Assembly: GCA_963824985.1 (NCBI GenBank)
Contig: CAWGRQ010000031.1
Coordinates: forward strand, 186,001 to 250,000
Reading direction: 5' to 3'
Source of the DNA: JAFNAG01 sp963824985
GTDB taxonomy: Bacteria > Acidobacteriota > UBA6911
DNA length: 64,000 bases
Within the stretch, counting starts at the first letter, position 1, and every line of letters begins with the position of its first letter. The translations under genes were made by a program, and so were the position numbers. Under the pieces are notes generated by a model. That model was given only the letters and a program-made list of their open reading frames with translations. It was not told the DNA's origin and did no database searches. Of the stretch, positions 28,003 to 37,514 are shown in pieces.

Positions 28003-28679
28003 TCAGACCGCAATACGATTAAAACGAGTGAGTATCCGGTCAGACAACTCGCGTGCAACCGATAAACGGCCATCCGTGTCTCCAGAGATCGCTTTCGTCC
28101 CCGTCAACAACCGTTGCGTTTCTTCGAGCACGGAAGCGACGTCGCTCCAGCGGATTGTCAGGCAGCCAGGATCGGCTTGCGCCTTGGTAGGAGCAGAACG
28201 ACGCAGGATGTTTCGCTTTTTGTTATCCGGTTCAGCGCCTCTTGCAGGTCAATCACCTGCCGCAAGAGCTCCTGGGTCGAAACCCCGGCAGTATTGACTT
28301 CCAGCCAAAGCCGGGTGCCATCGGGGTGGCGGAAACCAATGCCGCCGGCTCGATTGCAGAGCCTCCCACTGAGCCCACGAGAAGGGTATACGTCGATTTC
28401 AATGCCTCCTAGAGCCGATTGAAGATGTCGGGTCAGCTCTCGAATTGGACCATTGCACTGACCAATTCTTTTCAGCAGAGGGCCGAGGAAGGCGTAACGG
28501 GGGAGGACCGCAAGTGCGCGCAACAGTTCCAATGTCGGTAATTCCTCGCGCGTCCAAGAACGCGCGATTTGCGGGCGGCGGAGGTGGAACCAGTCCAATA
28601 CCCGGGCTACATAAGACTTTTGACCCACGGGCAATCGAGCCCATGCGGTTCGTTCGTTATCAGACGATTTTTTCGCCAT
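28003..28679 (-). pseudogene. Uncharacterised protein, possibly nuclease-like, one frameshift
   Basis: The frame starts MAKKSSDNERTAWARLPVGQ and reads to a stop at 28158. A change of frame near 28190 would continue with protein-like text (DPGCLTIRWSDVASVLEETQ) to a stop at 28003. The order of elements, LWLEVNTAG, then a helix, then CVVLLLP, then IRWSDVASVL, recalls the core of PD-(D/E)XK nuclease-like proteins, but the usual E-x-K reads E-x-N. No family is confidently recognised. It sits among defence-gene debris. Confidence 0.45.
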
Positions 28680-29222
28680 GATCCTGTCTTTCGGACAGAA
28701 TGGCGCCGGATCCTCGGCGGGTTGCAGGTAATCCCTGATGGCGCATCTCATCGCCTCTACTCCGAGGCCGGCGAGTGTCGCCCATACCCGTGATGGTCGG
28801 GGTCATTCTGAGCTACATGCTGCTCAGCCGCGGACAAAACATGCCGCCGGCGGGGATTGGGCGCGCTCCGGAGTCGAGTCGGCCGCGGAGCGCTCCAATG
28901 CCCGGTGCACAGGCCTGAATTGCCTGGTTCATACGTGACATGAGCGCGATCCCAAATTGCGTGTTAAAGGTGTGGACACACCCTTACCAATCTTCCAGGT
29001 GGGGGAGGTGCGTGGAAGGACGGGATTAACCTACTCTAATCCGCTCAACGTTTGCAACAACTTTCGATTCGCCGGTTCCGTTTTTTTGGTCCTGTTACCG
29101 GGATGTCGGTCATGACAGAGGACTTTCAGGACACCGAAGAACACAGACGAACATGGAACGGCTCTTCCGATGGAACGATGGGGTTTAACAATCCCGGGTG
29201 GGGCCCGCTGGAAACAAACGTC
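28680..29222. other. Gap without identifiable gene
   Basis: No supported gene lies here. A small inverted repeat (GGTGTG, two bases, CACACC) occurs at about 28969-28982. Short open frames lack family patterns or ribosome sites. Confidence 0.5.
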
Positions 29223-29678
29223 CTATTGTTCGGAGCCGGCATGTCGCCAGAGCTTCTGAAGGTGCTTCGCCCCCAGCTCGTCGAGTCCGAATCCGCTCAG
29301 CGTGATCGTCTCGATTCTGCCGGCCAGGGTTTCCGAGGACTGACGCAGAAGATCCTGCCCGGCACTCCCGAGCACGAGGAATCGCGTCCGAAGCGGGCGC
29401 CGGTCCGTCAGAACCCGGAGAATCGGGAACAGCTCGGGACGCCGTTGGACCTCGTCGATCACGACGATCCCGCGTAGCGGCGCCATGGCCGTCATCGGTT
29501 CGGCGAGACGTGCCAGGCTCCCTGGATCTTCCAGGTCGAAATAGGCGGGCGAATCCGGAGGCACGATCTGCCTGGCCAGCGTAGTTTTTCCCGACTGCCG
29601 CGGGCCGATAAGCGCGGTCACCCGGCTCCGCGCGAGCGCGGCGCGGATCTCCGCCAGCCATCGAGGTCGCTGAATCAT
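29223..29678 (-). pseudogene. AAA ATPase of the DUF4143 type, N-terminal third only
   Basis: The fragment has Walker A (ALIGPRQSGKTTLARQI) and Walker B (GIVVIDEVQRRPELF), and a sensor-like patch RFLVLGSAGQDLL, as in the AAA_14/DUF4143 family of about 400 residues. It ends after about 150 residues, where GFGLDEL should lead into the rest. The C-terminal DUF4143 domain is missing. These ATPases are common in toxin and defence islands. Confidence 0.82.
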
Positions 29679-29763
29679 GACTCCGCTCTACCATGAAATT
29701 CGAAAGTCAATAGTTCGATTTTCATGGTTCGGAAATTTGGCGCCAGGTACCGAATTTCTGTCG

Positions 29764-30030
29764 TCAGTTCCCATCAGGCCTGGCCTCGACCCCAACGAGG
29801 GCAGATCCCTGCGCGGTGCTTTTCGATTTTGGGTCCTTGACCGTGACCCGCAGTTCTTGGGCCATGTCAGACTGCACATATCCCTTGGGGGCGCGCACGT
29901 TGTACTCGGTGTGATTCCTGACGCGCACCGTGATGCGCGGAACCTCTCCCGTTCACCCGGATCCGGAATATAGTAGGCAAGCACGTAGTAGATGCGGTTG
30001 CTGCTCAGGGCGTTTGCCAGGCGCCGCTCA
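29764..30030 (-). pseudogene. VWA-domain protein, C-terminal remnant with a frameshift
   Basis: On the minus strand the patterns LANALSSNRIYYVLAYYIPD and, one frame over, ITVRVRNHTEYNVRAPKGYV can be read, followed by a natural stop at 29764. These match the end of the secreted VWA proteins frequent in acidobacteria. Only about 90 codons remain. The interval 30031-30240 has no identifiable gene. Confidence 0.65.
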
Positions 30031-30243
30031 GATCGTTTGTGTTGCGGAAGGAGATTCATGCGCGCCCGTATCCAGGGCGGCAATCTCCCAACTGCAGCAG
30101 AGCGCCAGCACCGTTATGAGCCACTCCATGATTCACCGTGTTGCTCCCGCCAGCATGCTATCTCCCGATCTGGTTGGTATTCATCGCTGAAGCGATTATA
30201 GGTGGGCCCTCAATCCGGCGCCAGGCTTCTCTTTTCACGCATT

Positions 30244-30420
30244 CTGAAGCAGTCCACCATGCCGCGGTGTGCGCCCTAAGACGCATGAAAATGACTGACA
30301 TAGCGCGCAGCGCCTTGGCGGCGGCATGCCAAGGCGCCTTCGGCGCTGAGTCGTGGGAAAGAACCGGAAATCTCCAGTCATGCCTCGACGGTGCTTTCAA
30401 AAGGTTGTTTTCTGAAGCAG
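30244..30420 (+). repeat. Composite palindromic repeat, divergent copy
   Basis: The left end GAAGCAGTCCACCATGCCGC with GCGCCCTAAGACGCATGAAAA-like sequence resembles the other copies. The cargo is a hairpin GCGCCTTGGC...GCCAAGGCGC, and the right end TTTTCTGAAGCAG is degenerate. Confidence 0.4.
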
Positions 30421-30475
30421 AATAGGCTGCCGCTAGTGGCCTGTAACAATTGAAACGATAGTGGACCAGTCAATG

Positions 30476-30725
30476 AAGGGGAGCGCTGAAGGCGCGGCAC
30501 AGCAAAGCCCAGGGCGGAGGCGGCGATGCCCGCCGGAGCCCTGGGTCGAATCGGCCGAAGTGGGAGTCCTGAAAGGGCAACGCAGGCCCGTCCGGGATGC
30601 ATTCTGCGCCGCCCTTTCAGGGCTCGGATCAGGTCGACCCTGTACCCAGGGTTCCGGATCCCGCTGTCGCGGGTTCCTCCACCCTGGGCTTTGCTGCCTG
30701 GCCCCTTCAGGGCCAGTATCAGATG
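30476..30725. repeat. REP-like palindrome cluster
   Basis: Stems of the RAYT-associated type occur here in both orientations (AAAGCCCAGGGCGGAGGCGG with GGAGCCCTGGGT; GCCGCCCTTTCAGGGCT; CACCCTGGGCTTTGC; GGCCCCTTCAGGGCC). The cluster lies just upstream of the GH36-like gene and could affect its transcription. Confidence 0.75.
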
Positions 30726-30813
30726 CGGCTTCGAGATTATGGGTCGTCGTCAATCGGTATCTCGTCACTGCCAATTCAAGTGTTACACGCCACTAGAAAC
30801 AGGGAGGTTTGCA

Positions 30814-32535
30814 ATGCACAGGCTGAAGCGTCGCGATCTATTGACTATGTCGGGGGCGGCCGCTTTCGGCGCCGCCTTGCCATCGGTTGCGGCGGCACAA
30901 AATGCCTCGCGGCCGGGATCTGCCACTTACGCCGATATCCTCAGGGAACCCGATTCGGTCACGGCGTTTACCGACGATCAGACAGTGTCGCTTGCCAGGG
31001 AGGGTCAGCGTTGGAGTTCGGGGCCGGTCGCGGTGGAGCTGATACCGCGCGGAACCGGAGCGGCCAAGGAAATCGCCGTCGCCATCGAAGCGCCCGGTGT
31101 GTCGCTTCAGCGCGTGCGGCTGCGCTGGCTTGCGCCGATCCCTGAAGGAACCCGAATCCTCGGCGATCATTGGGAACGCAGCTACGGCGACCTCGAATGG
31201 CGCGGTTTGATTCCCGAGCGGATTCTCCCCTGGTATTTTCTCACCGCCGGCCCGCGAACCACTCACGCTTACGGGGTGCGCACGGGCGCCGCGGCCTTCT
31301 GTTTCTGGCAGGCCGACGCCTCAGGCATCACCCTGTGGCTCGACGTGCGGAACGGGGGCACGGGGGTGAACCTCGGATCCCGGCGGCTGGAGGCGGCGGT
31401 GATCCGCTCCCGCCGCGGCACCGCCGGGGAAACGCCCTTTCAGGCGGCACGCTCGTTCTGCCGCGACCTGTGCGCGGCGCCGCGGTTGCCGGCCGCGCCG
31501 GTGTACGGCGGCAACAACTGGTATTACGCCTACGGCCGCAGCTCCCGGGAAGATATCCTGCGCGATTCGGATCTGATCGCCGAACTCGCGTCTTCGTTGC
31601 CGAACCGGCCGTTCATGGTCATCGACGACGGCTGGCAGCCGAACCGCACCGCCGGGCCCTGGGATCGCGGAAACGACAAGTTTCCCGACATGCCCCGCCT
31701 GGCGGAGGAAATGCGCCAGCGCGGCGTCAAGCCGGGCATCTGGATGCGGCCGCTATACACCATGGCGCCGGTCGCCGATCCGTGGCGACAGCCGCAGCGG
31801 CGCGCGGGCGGCTCCACACGGCCAAACCCGAACCTGCCGCTCGATCCCACGGTGCCCGAAGTGCTCGACCTGGTCCGGCAGGACGTCCGCCGCCTGGCCG
31901 GGTGGGGCTTCGAAATGATCAAACATGATTACTCCACGTTCGACCTGTTCGGGCGATGGGGTTCATCCATGAGCGCCGACATTACGGACAGCGGCTGGCA
32001 CTTCGCGGACCGGGGAAAGACCAATGCGGAAATCGTCCTCGTCCTGTACCGCGCCATCCGCGAGGCGGCCGGCTCGTCGCTGGTAATCGCCTGCAACGCC
32101 CTGAACCACCTCGCGGCCGGCGTATTCGAGCTTCAGCGGATCGGCGACGATACCAGCGGGCAGGATTTCAACCGCACGCGGCGCATGGGGGTCAATACGA
32201 TCGCTTTCCGGGCTCCGCAGCACGAAGCATTTTTCGCGGTGGATGCCGATTGCGTCCCGATCACGCCGCAGATTCCCTGGGCGCTCGGCAGCCGGTGGCT
32301 GGACCTCGTAGCCCGGAGCGGAACGCCGCTGTTTGTTTCCGCGGACCCGCGCGCGACCGGAGCCGAACAGAAGCAGGCACTGAAAAAAGCGTTTGCCGAC
32401 GCGGCCAGGCCGCAGCCGCTGTGCGAACCGCTCGACTGGCTGGAGACGACCGCGCCCCGGCGCTGGCGGCTGCAAGGCAGGACGGTGGAATACGACTGGT
32501 TCGGTCCCGAGGGCGCAACCCCATTCCCGCGCTAG
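30814..32535 (+). CDS. GH36-like alpha-galactosidase-type glycosidase, Tat-exported
   Basis: This 573-aa protein has a twin-arginine-type signal (KRRDLLTMSGAAAFGAALPS). The (beta/alpha)8 barrel shows the retaining alpha-galactosidase pattern: FMVIDDGWQPN at an early strand, MIKHDYSTFDLFGRWG with the nucleophile Asp in KHDYS, and a later IGDDTSGQDF region expected to give the acid/base Asp. Leaving-group preference cannot be read. The ATG at 30814 follows AGGGAGG. It lies alone after a REP cluster. Confidence 0.85.
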   Translation: MHRLKRRDLLTMSGAAAFGAALPSVAAAQNASRPGSATYADILREPDSVTAFTDDQTVSLAREGQRWSSGPVAVELIPRGTGAAKEIAVAIEAPGVSLQRVRLRWLAPIPEGTRILGDHWERSYGDLEWRGLIPERILPWYFLTAGPRTTHAYGVRTGAAAFCFWQADASGITLWLDVRNGGTGVNLGSRRLEAAVIRSRRGTAGETPFQAARSFCRDLCAAPRLPAAPVYGGNNWYYAYGRSSREDILRDSDLIAELASSLPNRPFMVIDDGWQPNRTAGPWDRGNDKFPDMPRLAEEMRQRGVKPGIWMRPLYTMAPVADPWRQPQRRAGGSTRPNPNLPLDPTVPEVLDLVRQDVRRLAGWGFEMIKHDYSTFDLFGRWGSSMSADITDSGWHFADRGKTNAEIVLVLYRAIREAAGSSLVIACNALNHLAAGVFELQRIGDDTSGQDFNRTRRMGVNTIAFRAPQHEAFFAVDADCVPITPQIPWALGSRWLDLVARSGTPLFVSADPRATGAEQKQALKKAFADAARPQPLCEPLDWLETTAPRRWRLQGRTVEYDWFGPEGATPFPR

Positions 32536-32546
32536 GATGAGAGGAC

Positions 32547-32590
32547 AGCATTTTCATGCGTCCCCGGGTGCGCCCCGGGGCGTGAGAAGC
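32547..32590 (-). repeat. Left-end hairpin of the composite repeat, solo copy
   Basis: Read on the minus strand this is CTCACGCCCCGGGGCGCACC followed by CGGGGACGCATGAAAATGCT. It matches the left end of the composite element, without cargo or right end. Confidence 0.6.
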
Positions 32591-32609
32591 CGCCTCGAAT
32601 CGCTTCCTT

Positions 32610-33326
32610 CTATTTCCTGGGTTCCGAGGGGCGCAACTCGACGCGGCTGGCCAGCGCGCGCTTGTCCATCTCCAGCAGATTCACCACAACTTCGGCCACA
32701 TCCCCCGCCTGCAGCTTCCAGTCGCCGGAGGCTTGCGCGGCGGCGCCGAAAGCCGTGTTCACCGATCCCGGCATCACATAACTTACCCGGATGTGATCAA
32801 AGCGCACCTCCTGCATGAGCGCCTCGGAGAACCCGACCAGCCCGAACTTGGAGGCGTTGTAGGCCGCGCCGCCCGGGAAGGCGTTCTTGCCGGCCAGGCT
32901 GCCGATGTTGATGATGAATCCCCCGCCGCGGCGCTTCATCATGGGGATCGCTTCCCGGCAACAGTAGAAAACGCCCGAGAGATTCGTCTCGATTATGGCC
33001 CGCCAGTCATCCGGCGCGAGATCCTCGACGTTGCGGAATTTGCCGATGCCCGCATTGTTGATCAGGATGTCGATGCCGCCGAACGCACGTTCCGCTTCCC
33101 GCATCATGGCCCGGACCTGCTCGTGACTGCGCACGTCGCAAACCGTCCCGGCCAACCGGGAATCGCGAACCCCGCCCAGCCCGGCAATGGCATTGTCCAC
33201 ACCTCTTTTCGTCGTCGCGCAGATAAATACCCTGGCGCCCCGAGCCAGGAGGGCCTGCGCAATCGCGAACCCGATTCCCCGCGCCCCGCCTGTAACCAGG
33301 GCCACTTTGCCGTCAATATTGCTCAT
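32610..33326 (-). CDS. Short-chain dehydrogenase/reductase
   Basis: This 238-aa SDR enzyme has the nucleotide motif TGGARGIGFA, the NNAGIG motif, a catalytic Ser in NIGSLAG and YxxxK in YNASK. It should use NAD(P) to oxidise or reduce a small alcohol, ketone or sugar. The start ATG at 33326 (MSNIDGKVALV) is preferred; an in-frame GTG lies three codons upstream. The interval 33336-33585 has no gene. Confidence 0.93.
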   Translation of the reverse strand: MSNIDGKVALVTGGARGIGFAIAQALLARGARVFICATTKRGVDNAIAGLGGVRDSRLAGTVCDVRSHEQVRAMMREAERAFGGIDILINNAGIGKFRNVEDLAPDDWRAIIETNLSGVFYCCREAIPMMKRRGGGFIINIGSLAGKNAFPGGAAYNASKFGLVGFSEALMQEVRFDHIRVSYVMPGSVNTAFGAAAQASGDWKLQAGDVAEVVVNLLEMDKRALASRVELRPSEPRK

Positions 33327-33585
33327 GGCGTCCACCGTTGGTGAAGGGCAGGCCCGCCCTTCCAGTTAAAATCATGATCCGTCCGTCTGTTTCTCCTTCC
33401 ATTCTTGCCCCAGACGTCCCATCGGTCAAGTGCGCCGACCCACTGCGAATCGGGCAACTCGGAGGCCGGCCGCGAATTGCCCGTTTGATCAAACTGTGGC
33501 CCGGAATTCTGAAGTCAATTCACAGCCTGTTCCGGAATTTCTGCGTTATGATCGTAGCCGCACGGATATTCCCGGGAGGTGACCG

Positions 33586-35254
33586 ATGTTGTGGACGCAT
33601 TCTCTGCTATTGCTCCTGCTCTTGGCAGGGCAGGCTGGCACGCAGGCTCAAGCCCCGGCCGATCCGGCGGTCCAGGTCGACAGGCTGTTCGAACGCTGGA
33701 ACAGGACCAACTCGCCCGGTTGCGCGCTGGCGGTCATGAAGGACGGCCGCATCCTGTACAAGCGCGGATACGGCATGGCGGATCTCGATCATGATGTCGT
33801 GATCACCCCGGCCTCGATGTTTCACGTCGCTTCCATATCCAAGCAGTTTACGGCGGCGTCGATCCTGCTGCTGGCCCAGGAGGGGAAGCTCTCGCTCGAC
33901 GATGAGGCGCGCAAATATATCTCCGAATTGCCCGATTTCGGCGAGCGCATCACCATCCGCCATCTCATCCACCATACCAGCGGGCTGCGCGATCAGTGGG
34001 ATCTGCTCGGACTGGCGGGCTGGCGCTACTCGCTGGACCTGATCACGGACGACGACGTTCTCTCGGTAATGTCCCGGCAGAAAGACCTGAATTTCAGACC
34101 GGGGGAAAGGCATCTCTACTGCAACACCGGGTACACCCTGCTCGGTCAGATCGTAAAACGCGTCAGCGGCCAATCCCTCCGGGCCTTCACCACCGCCAGG
34201 ATCTTTGATCCGCTGGGCATGAAAAACACACATTTTCGCGATGATCACGCCGAGATCGTCAAAGGCATGGCATATGGGTACGTTCCCGCCGGCGACACGT
34301 TCAAGCTCAGCGTTACGAACTTCGACACCGTGGGGGCCACCAGCCTGCTGACGACTGTGGAAGACCTCGCTCTTTGGGATGAGAACTTCTACAACCCGCG
34401 CGTGGGCGGCGCGTCATTGATCAGCCAGATGCTCATGCGGCAAGCTGAACACCGGCGAGACGCTCGATTATGCTTTCGGACTCACGCACGGTAAATACAA
34501 GGGGCTGACAACCGTGGACCACGGCGGGTCGGATGCCGGCTACCGCAGCGACCTGCTGCGGTTTCCCGATCAGCACTTGTCGGTGGCCTGTCTGTGCAAT
34601 CTCTCGATCAATCCGAGCCAGCTCACCCGGCAGGTCGCCGATATCTATCTCGCCGGCGAACTGAAACCGGAGCCGGCAAAGCCCGAGGCGCCCGCTGTCA
34701 AACTTACCGAGACCCAGCTGGCCGCCAAGTTGGGGATCTATCATAACCCTGATGGCGACGTGATCCGCAGGATCGCATTGCAGGGGGGCAGCCTGCGCAT
34801 GCTGCCGGGCATGACCGGATCGGGCATTGCGCTGACGCCTTTAAGCGACAGCAGGTTCCGGCCCGCGGGCCAGCAAGTCGAGATCCGCTTCGAGCCGCAA
34901 GCCGCCGGCGGCATGCGGCTCATCGACACGCCCGACAGCGGCGCCAAACCCGCCGTCTACGAGCGGGCCGAAGAGTTCAAGCCGGACCCGGCGCAACTGG
35001 CGGATTATGCGGGACAATATCAGAGTGACGAGATTGAGCCCGTATACCGGATGACGGTCCAGGAATCAAGGCTGGTGCTGGAGCGCCTGAAATCACGGCC
35101 ATCGCCGCTCCAGCCGGCGATCCGGGACTTGTTCACCAATCCACTGGGTAACATCCGATTCACTCGCGATCCCCAGGGCCAGGTGACCGGCTTCATTCTG
35201 AATCGGGGGAGAGTGCTCAACTTCCGGTTCAAGAAAGCCGGCAATCCCCGCTGA
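33586..35254 (+). pseudogene. Secreted serine hydrolase (beta-lactamase-like), one frameshift
   Basis: The N-terminal 285 residues have a signal peptide (LLLLLLAGQAGTQAQA), SxxK (SISKQF) and YxN (YCNTGYTLLG). The frame breaks near 34440. One frame over, the protein continues KLNTGETLDYAFGLTHGKYK, then VDHGGSDAGYRS with the third HxG motif, and a long C-terminal beta domain to 35254. Apart from the single break all three active-site motifs are present, so the gene may be intact in the organism and misassembled here. Confidence 0.85.
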
Positions 35255-35301
35255 AGGAATTCGGGGACATGTTTTAATGCCTAAAACGACTGGAGGTCGT
35301 C

Positions 35302-36775
35302 ATGCCGGGCTGGAATTGTCCTGATTGTCATACCGAGAACGGAATTCTGGACATGGAATGCAAGGCGTGCGGGAAATCGCGAGTGGGCACTTGGGGCGCC
35401 GGCATCTCCCGATCCATTTCAAGCTCCCCGATGGACTCCATCCACGGACGGAGCCGGAGCATCCTGGATGAGATCAAAACCGATCTTGCGCGCTCCGGCG
35501 GTGCGTCCGGGCGCGTTTTTGATGCCCCGGCCGCCGATATGCCGGATGCTTCGGCCTTGACCGCGGCGGATCGGCAGAATATCGATCTGGATGAACTGCT
35601 CCCGAGCGAAACGGAATTTCCGGACCTCATAAGCAGCGCGGAATTGGGACCTGGTGACCAGCCACAATACGCGGGCCGCAATCTCGACCAGCTGATGAAA
35701 AGTATGCGCGCGCCCACCTTCGAGCGCACCGTCAATCGCGGACTCGAGGTGAAGATCAATTCGATGCCGCGCCTCAACTATTCGCTGGTCCATTGCGGAT
35801 TTCCGCTGATCAGTTCTCTCAAGATCAACAACAACTCCCGACAGCCGGTCAAGAATGTCGTCCTGAAGATCTGGCTGGCGCCGGATTACAGCGAACCTTG
35901 GCAAAAGAGCATTCCCGATATTCTTCCCGGGAAAAAGCACGTTGAGAAGAAGCTGCAGCTGCCGCTGGTGCTTTCGCGGTTGCAGCGAATTCGCGAAGCG
36001 GAAGAGGCATGCCTGCGCATCGATGTCCTCGCGGAAGGGCAGCTTTACTTTTCCGATACCTACCCGATGGAAGTTCTGGCCTACAATGAGTGGTATCTGC
36101 ATCCGGATCACGCGGAAACTCTGGCCTGCTTCGTCCGCCCCAACTCCGAGGCGATCGAGAAAATCATCAATCATGTTCGCGACCGCCTGCGGCGCGAAAA
36201 CAAGGACACCACCCTCTGCGGCTATCAGATGGGAAAACCGGAAAAAGTGATGGAGATGCTGGAAGCCCTCTACAACACGCTGCAGCAGGACCTGAACATC
36301 ACTTATATCAATCACCCTCCCAGTTTCGAGCGGGGAATCACGAGGTGGGGCGGCATTCCGAGCAGTTCACAGAAAGTCATCTTTGCCGAAGAGATCTACG
36401 AAAACCGACGCGGGACCTGTCTTGATCTGGCCCTGCTCTGTGCCGTCCTGCCTGGAGCGGATCGGGCTGAATCCGATGTGTTTCCTGATGAGCGGCCACG
36501 CCTATTACGGATCCTGGATGGACCTGCGCACGTATCTGAAGCAGGTCCTTTTGCATGGGGGATTGCCGGTGTGGAAGAAACATGCCAAGTTGGCCAAACT
36601 GGTGGGCACAGACAGCCTGCAGCCGCTGAATTCCACGACATTCGCGGTATCCCCGCCGCGACCGTTCTCGAGATGTCAGACCGAAGGGCTGTCTCTGATG
36701 CAGGATCCCAAGGTTTTCAGGTGCGCCATCGACGTCACTCTGTCCCACCGGGGGGACGCGAAACCTTTGCCGTAA
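35302..36775 (+). pseudogene. Zinc-ribbon and transglutaminase-like protein, one frameshift
   Basis: The protein starts with a RanBP2-type zinc ribbon (WNCPDCHTENGILDMECKAC), followed by a low-complexity linker and a beta-rich domain. A transglutaminase-like core comes next, with catalytic Cys in RRGTCLDLALLCA and His in FLMSGHAYYGSW. The Cys and His motifs lie in different frames; an extra base near 36444 separates them. After correction the gene ends at 36775. This family resembles large acidobacterial and planctomycete proteins with a cysteine-protease-like fold; the substrate is unknown. Confidence 0.75.
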
Positions 36776-36904
36776 TGGACCGCGGCCCAATATAAACCGG
36801 ATATGCGGCCTTCAGACATTCGGTGACAGGCCGCGAATGGCACTAATATAAAAAGTGGACGAGGATGTGCCAAATCCTTGCGTCGGCTGTGAGGTCGAGG
36901 TGGG

Positions 36905-37412
36905 GATTTCTTTCGCCCCGCTGGGGCTCTTGATTCCGATTGGCTCACCGGGGGCCGCGCTGCGCTTGCCCCCGGCTACTTTCTTTTTTGCCCCTCCGGG
37001 GCAGGTGCTCCGCGCAGGTCCGATGGATTGCAGCCGGACTCCGCGCCGGGTGCTCCGCGCAGGCCCGATGGATCGCAGTCGGACCCCACGCCGGGTGCTC
37101 CGCGCAGGTCCGATGGATCGCAGTCGGACCCCGTGCCGGGTGCTCCGCGCAGGTCCGATGGATTGCAGCCGGACTCCGCGCCGGGTGCTCCGCGCAGGCC
37201 CGATGGATCGCAGTCGGACCCCACGCCAGGTGCTCCGCGCAAGCCCGATGGATTGCAGCCGGACTCCGCGCCGGGTGCTCCGCGCAGGTCCGATGGATTG
37301 CAGTCGGATTCCGCGCCGGAGGCGCGCGAGACAGTAGCCCCGGGCAAGCGCAGCGCAGCCCGGGGTTCACGCGGAAATAAATCGACAGCCCCGGCGGGGC
37401 GACAGAAAAATC
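36905..37412. repeat. CCCCGGGC-type repeats facing each other around the minisatellite
   Basis: At 36905-37004 the modules of the 14696-14910 repeat appear on one strand (GCCCCGCTGGGGCTC, CCGGGGGCCGCGCTGCGCTT). At about 37325-37412 they appear inverted (AGCCCCGGGCAAGCGCAGCG, AGCCCCGGCGGGGCGACAG). The 45-bp tandem array lies between, so the region can form one large fold-back structure. Confidence 0.7.
37005..37319 (+). repeat. 45-bp minisatellite, seven units
   Basis: Seven head-to-tail 45-bp units start at 37005, 37050, 37095, 37140, 37185, 37230 and 37275. Each begins GTGCTCCGCGCAGG and carries a few substitutions. A 15-codon repeat could be read in several frames, but none has a start with a ribosome site, so I treat it as non-coding. 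Units abut without spacers. Confidence 0.92.
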
Positions 37413-37514
37413 TCACCTTATCTAAGTGCCATTCGTGACAGACTGCGAAACGTCTTCGGATTTTGAGCCAAAACTTGATCAATCAGGAATTTCGCAGCCG
37501 GGTCAACGAATTTC

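Noticed and set aside
36855..37482. Open frames across the 45-bp array on both strands
   Set aside because: The period is a multiple of three, so all frames stay open; no ribosome site or start context supports translation.
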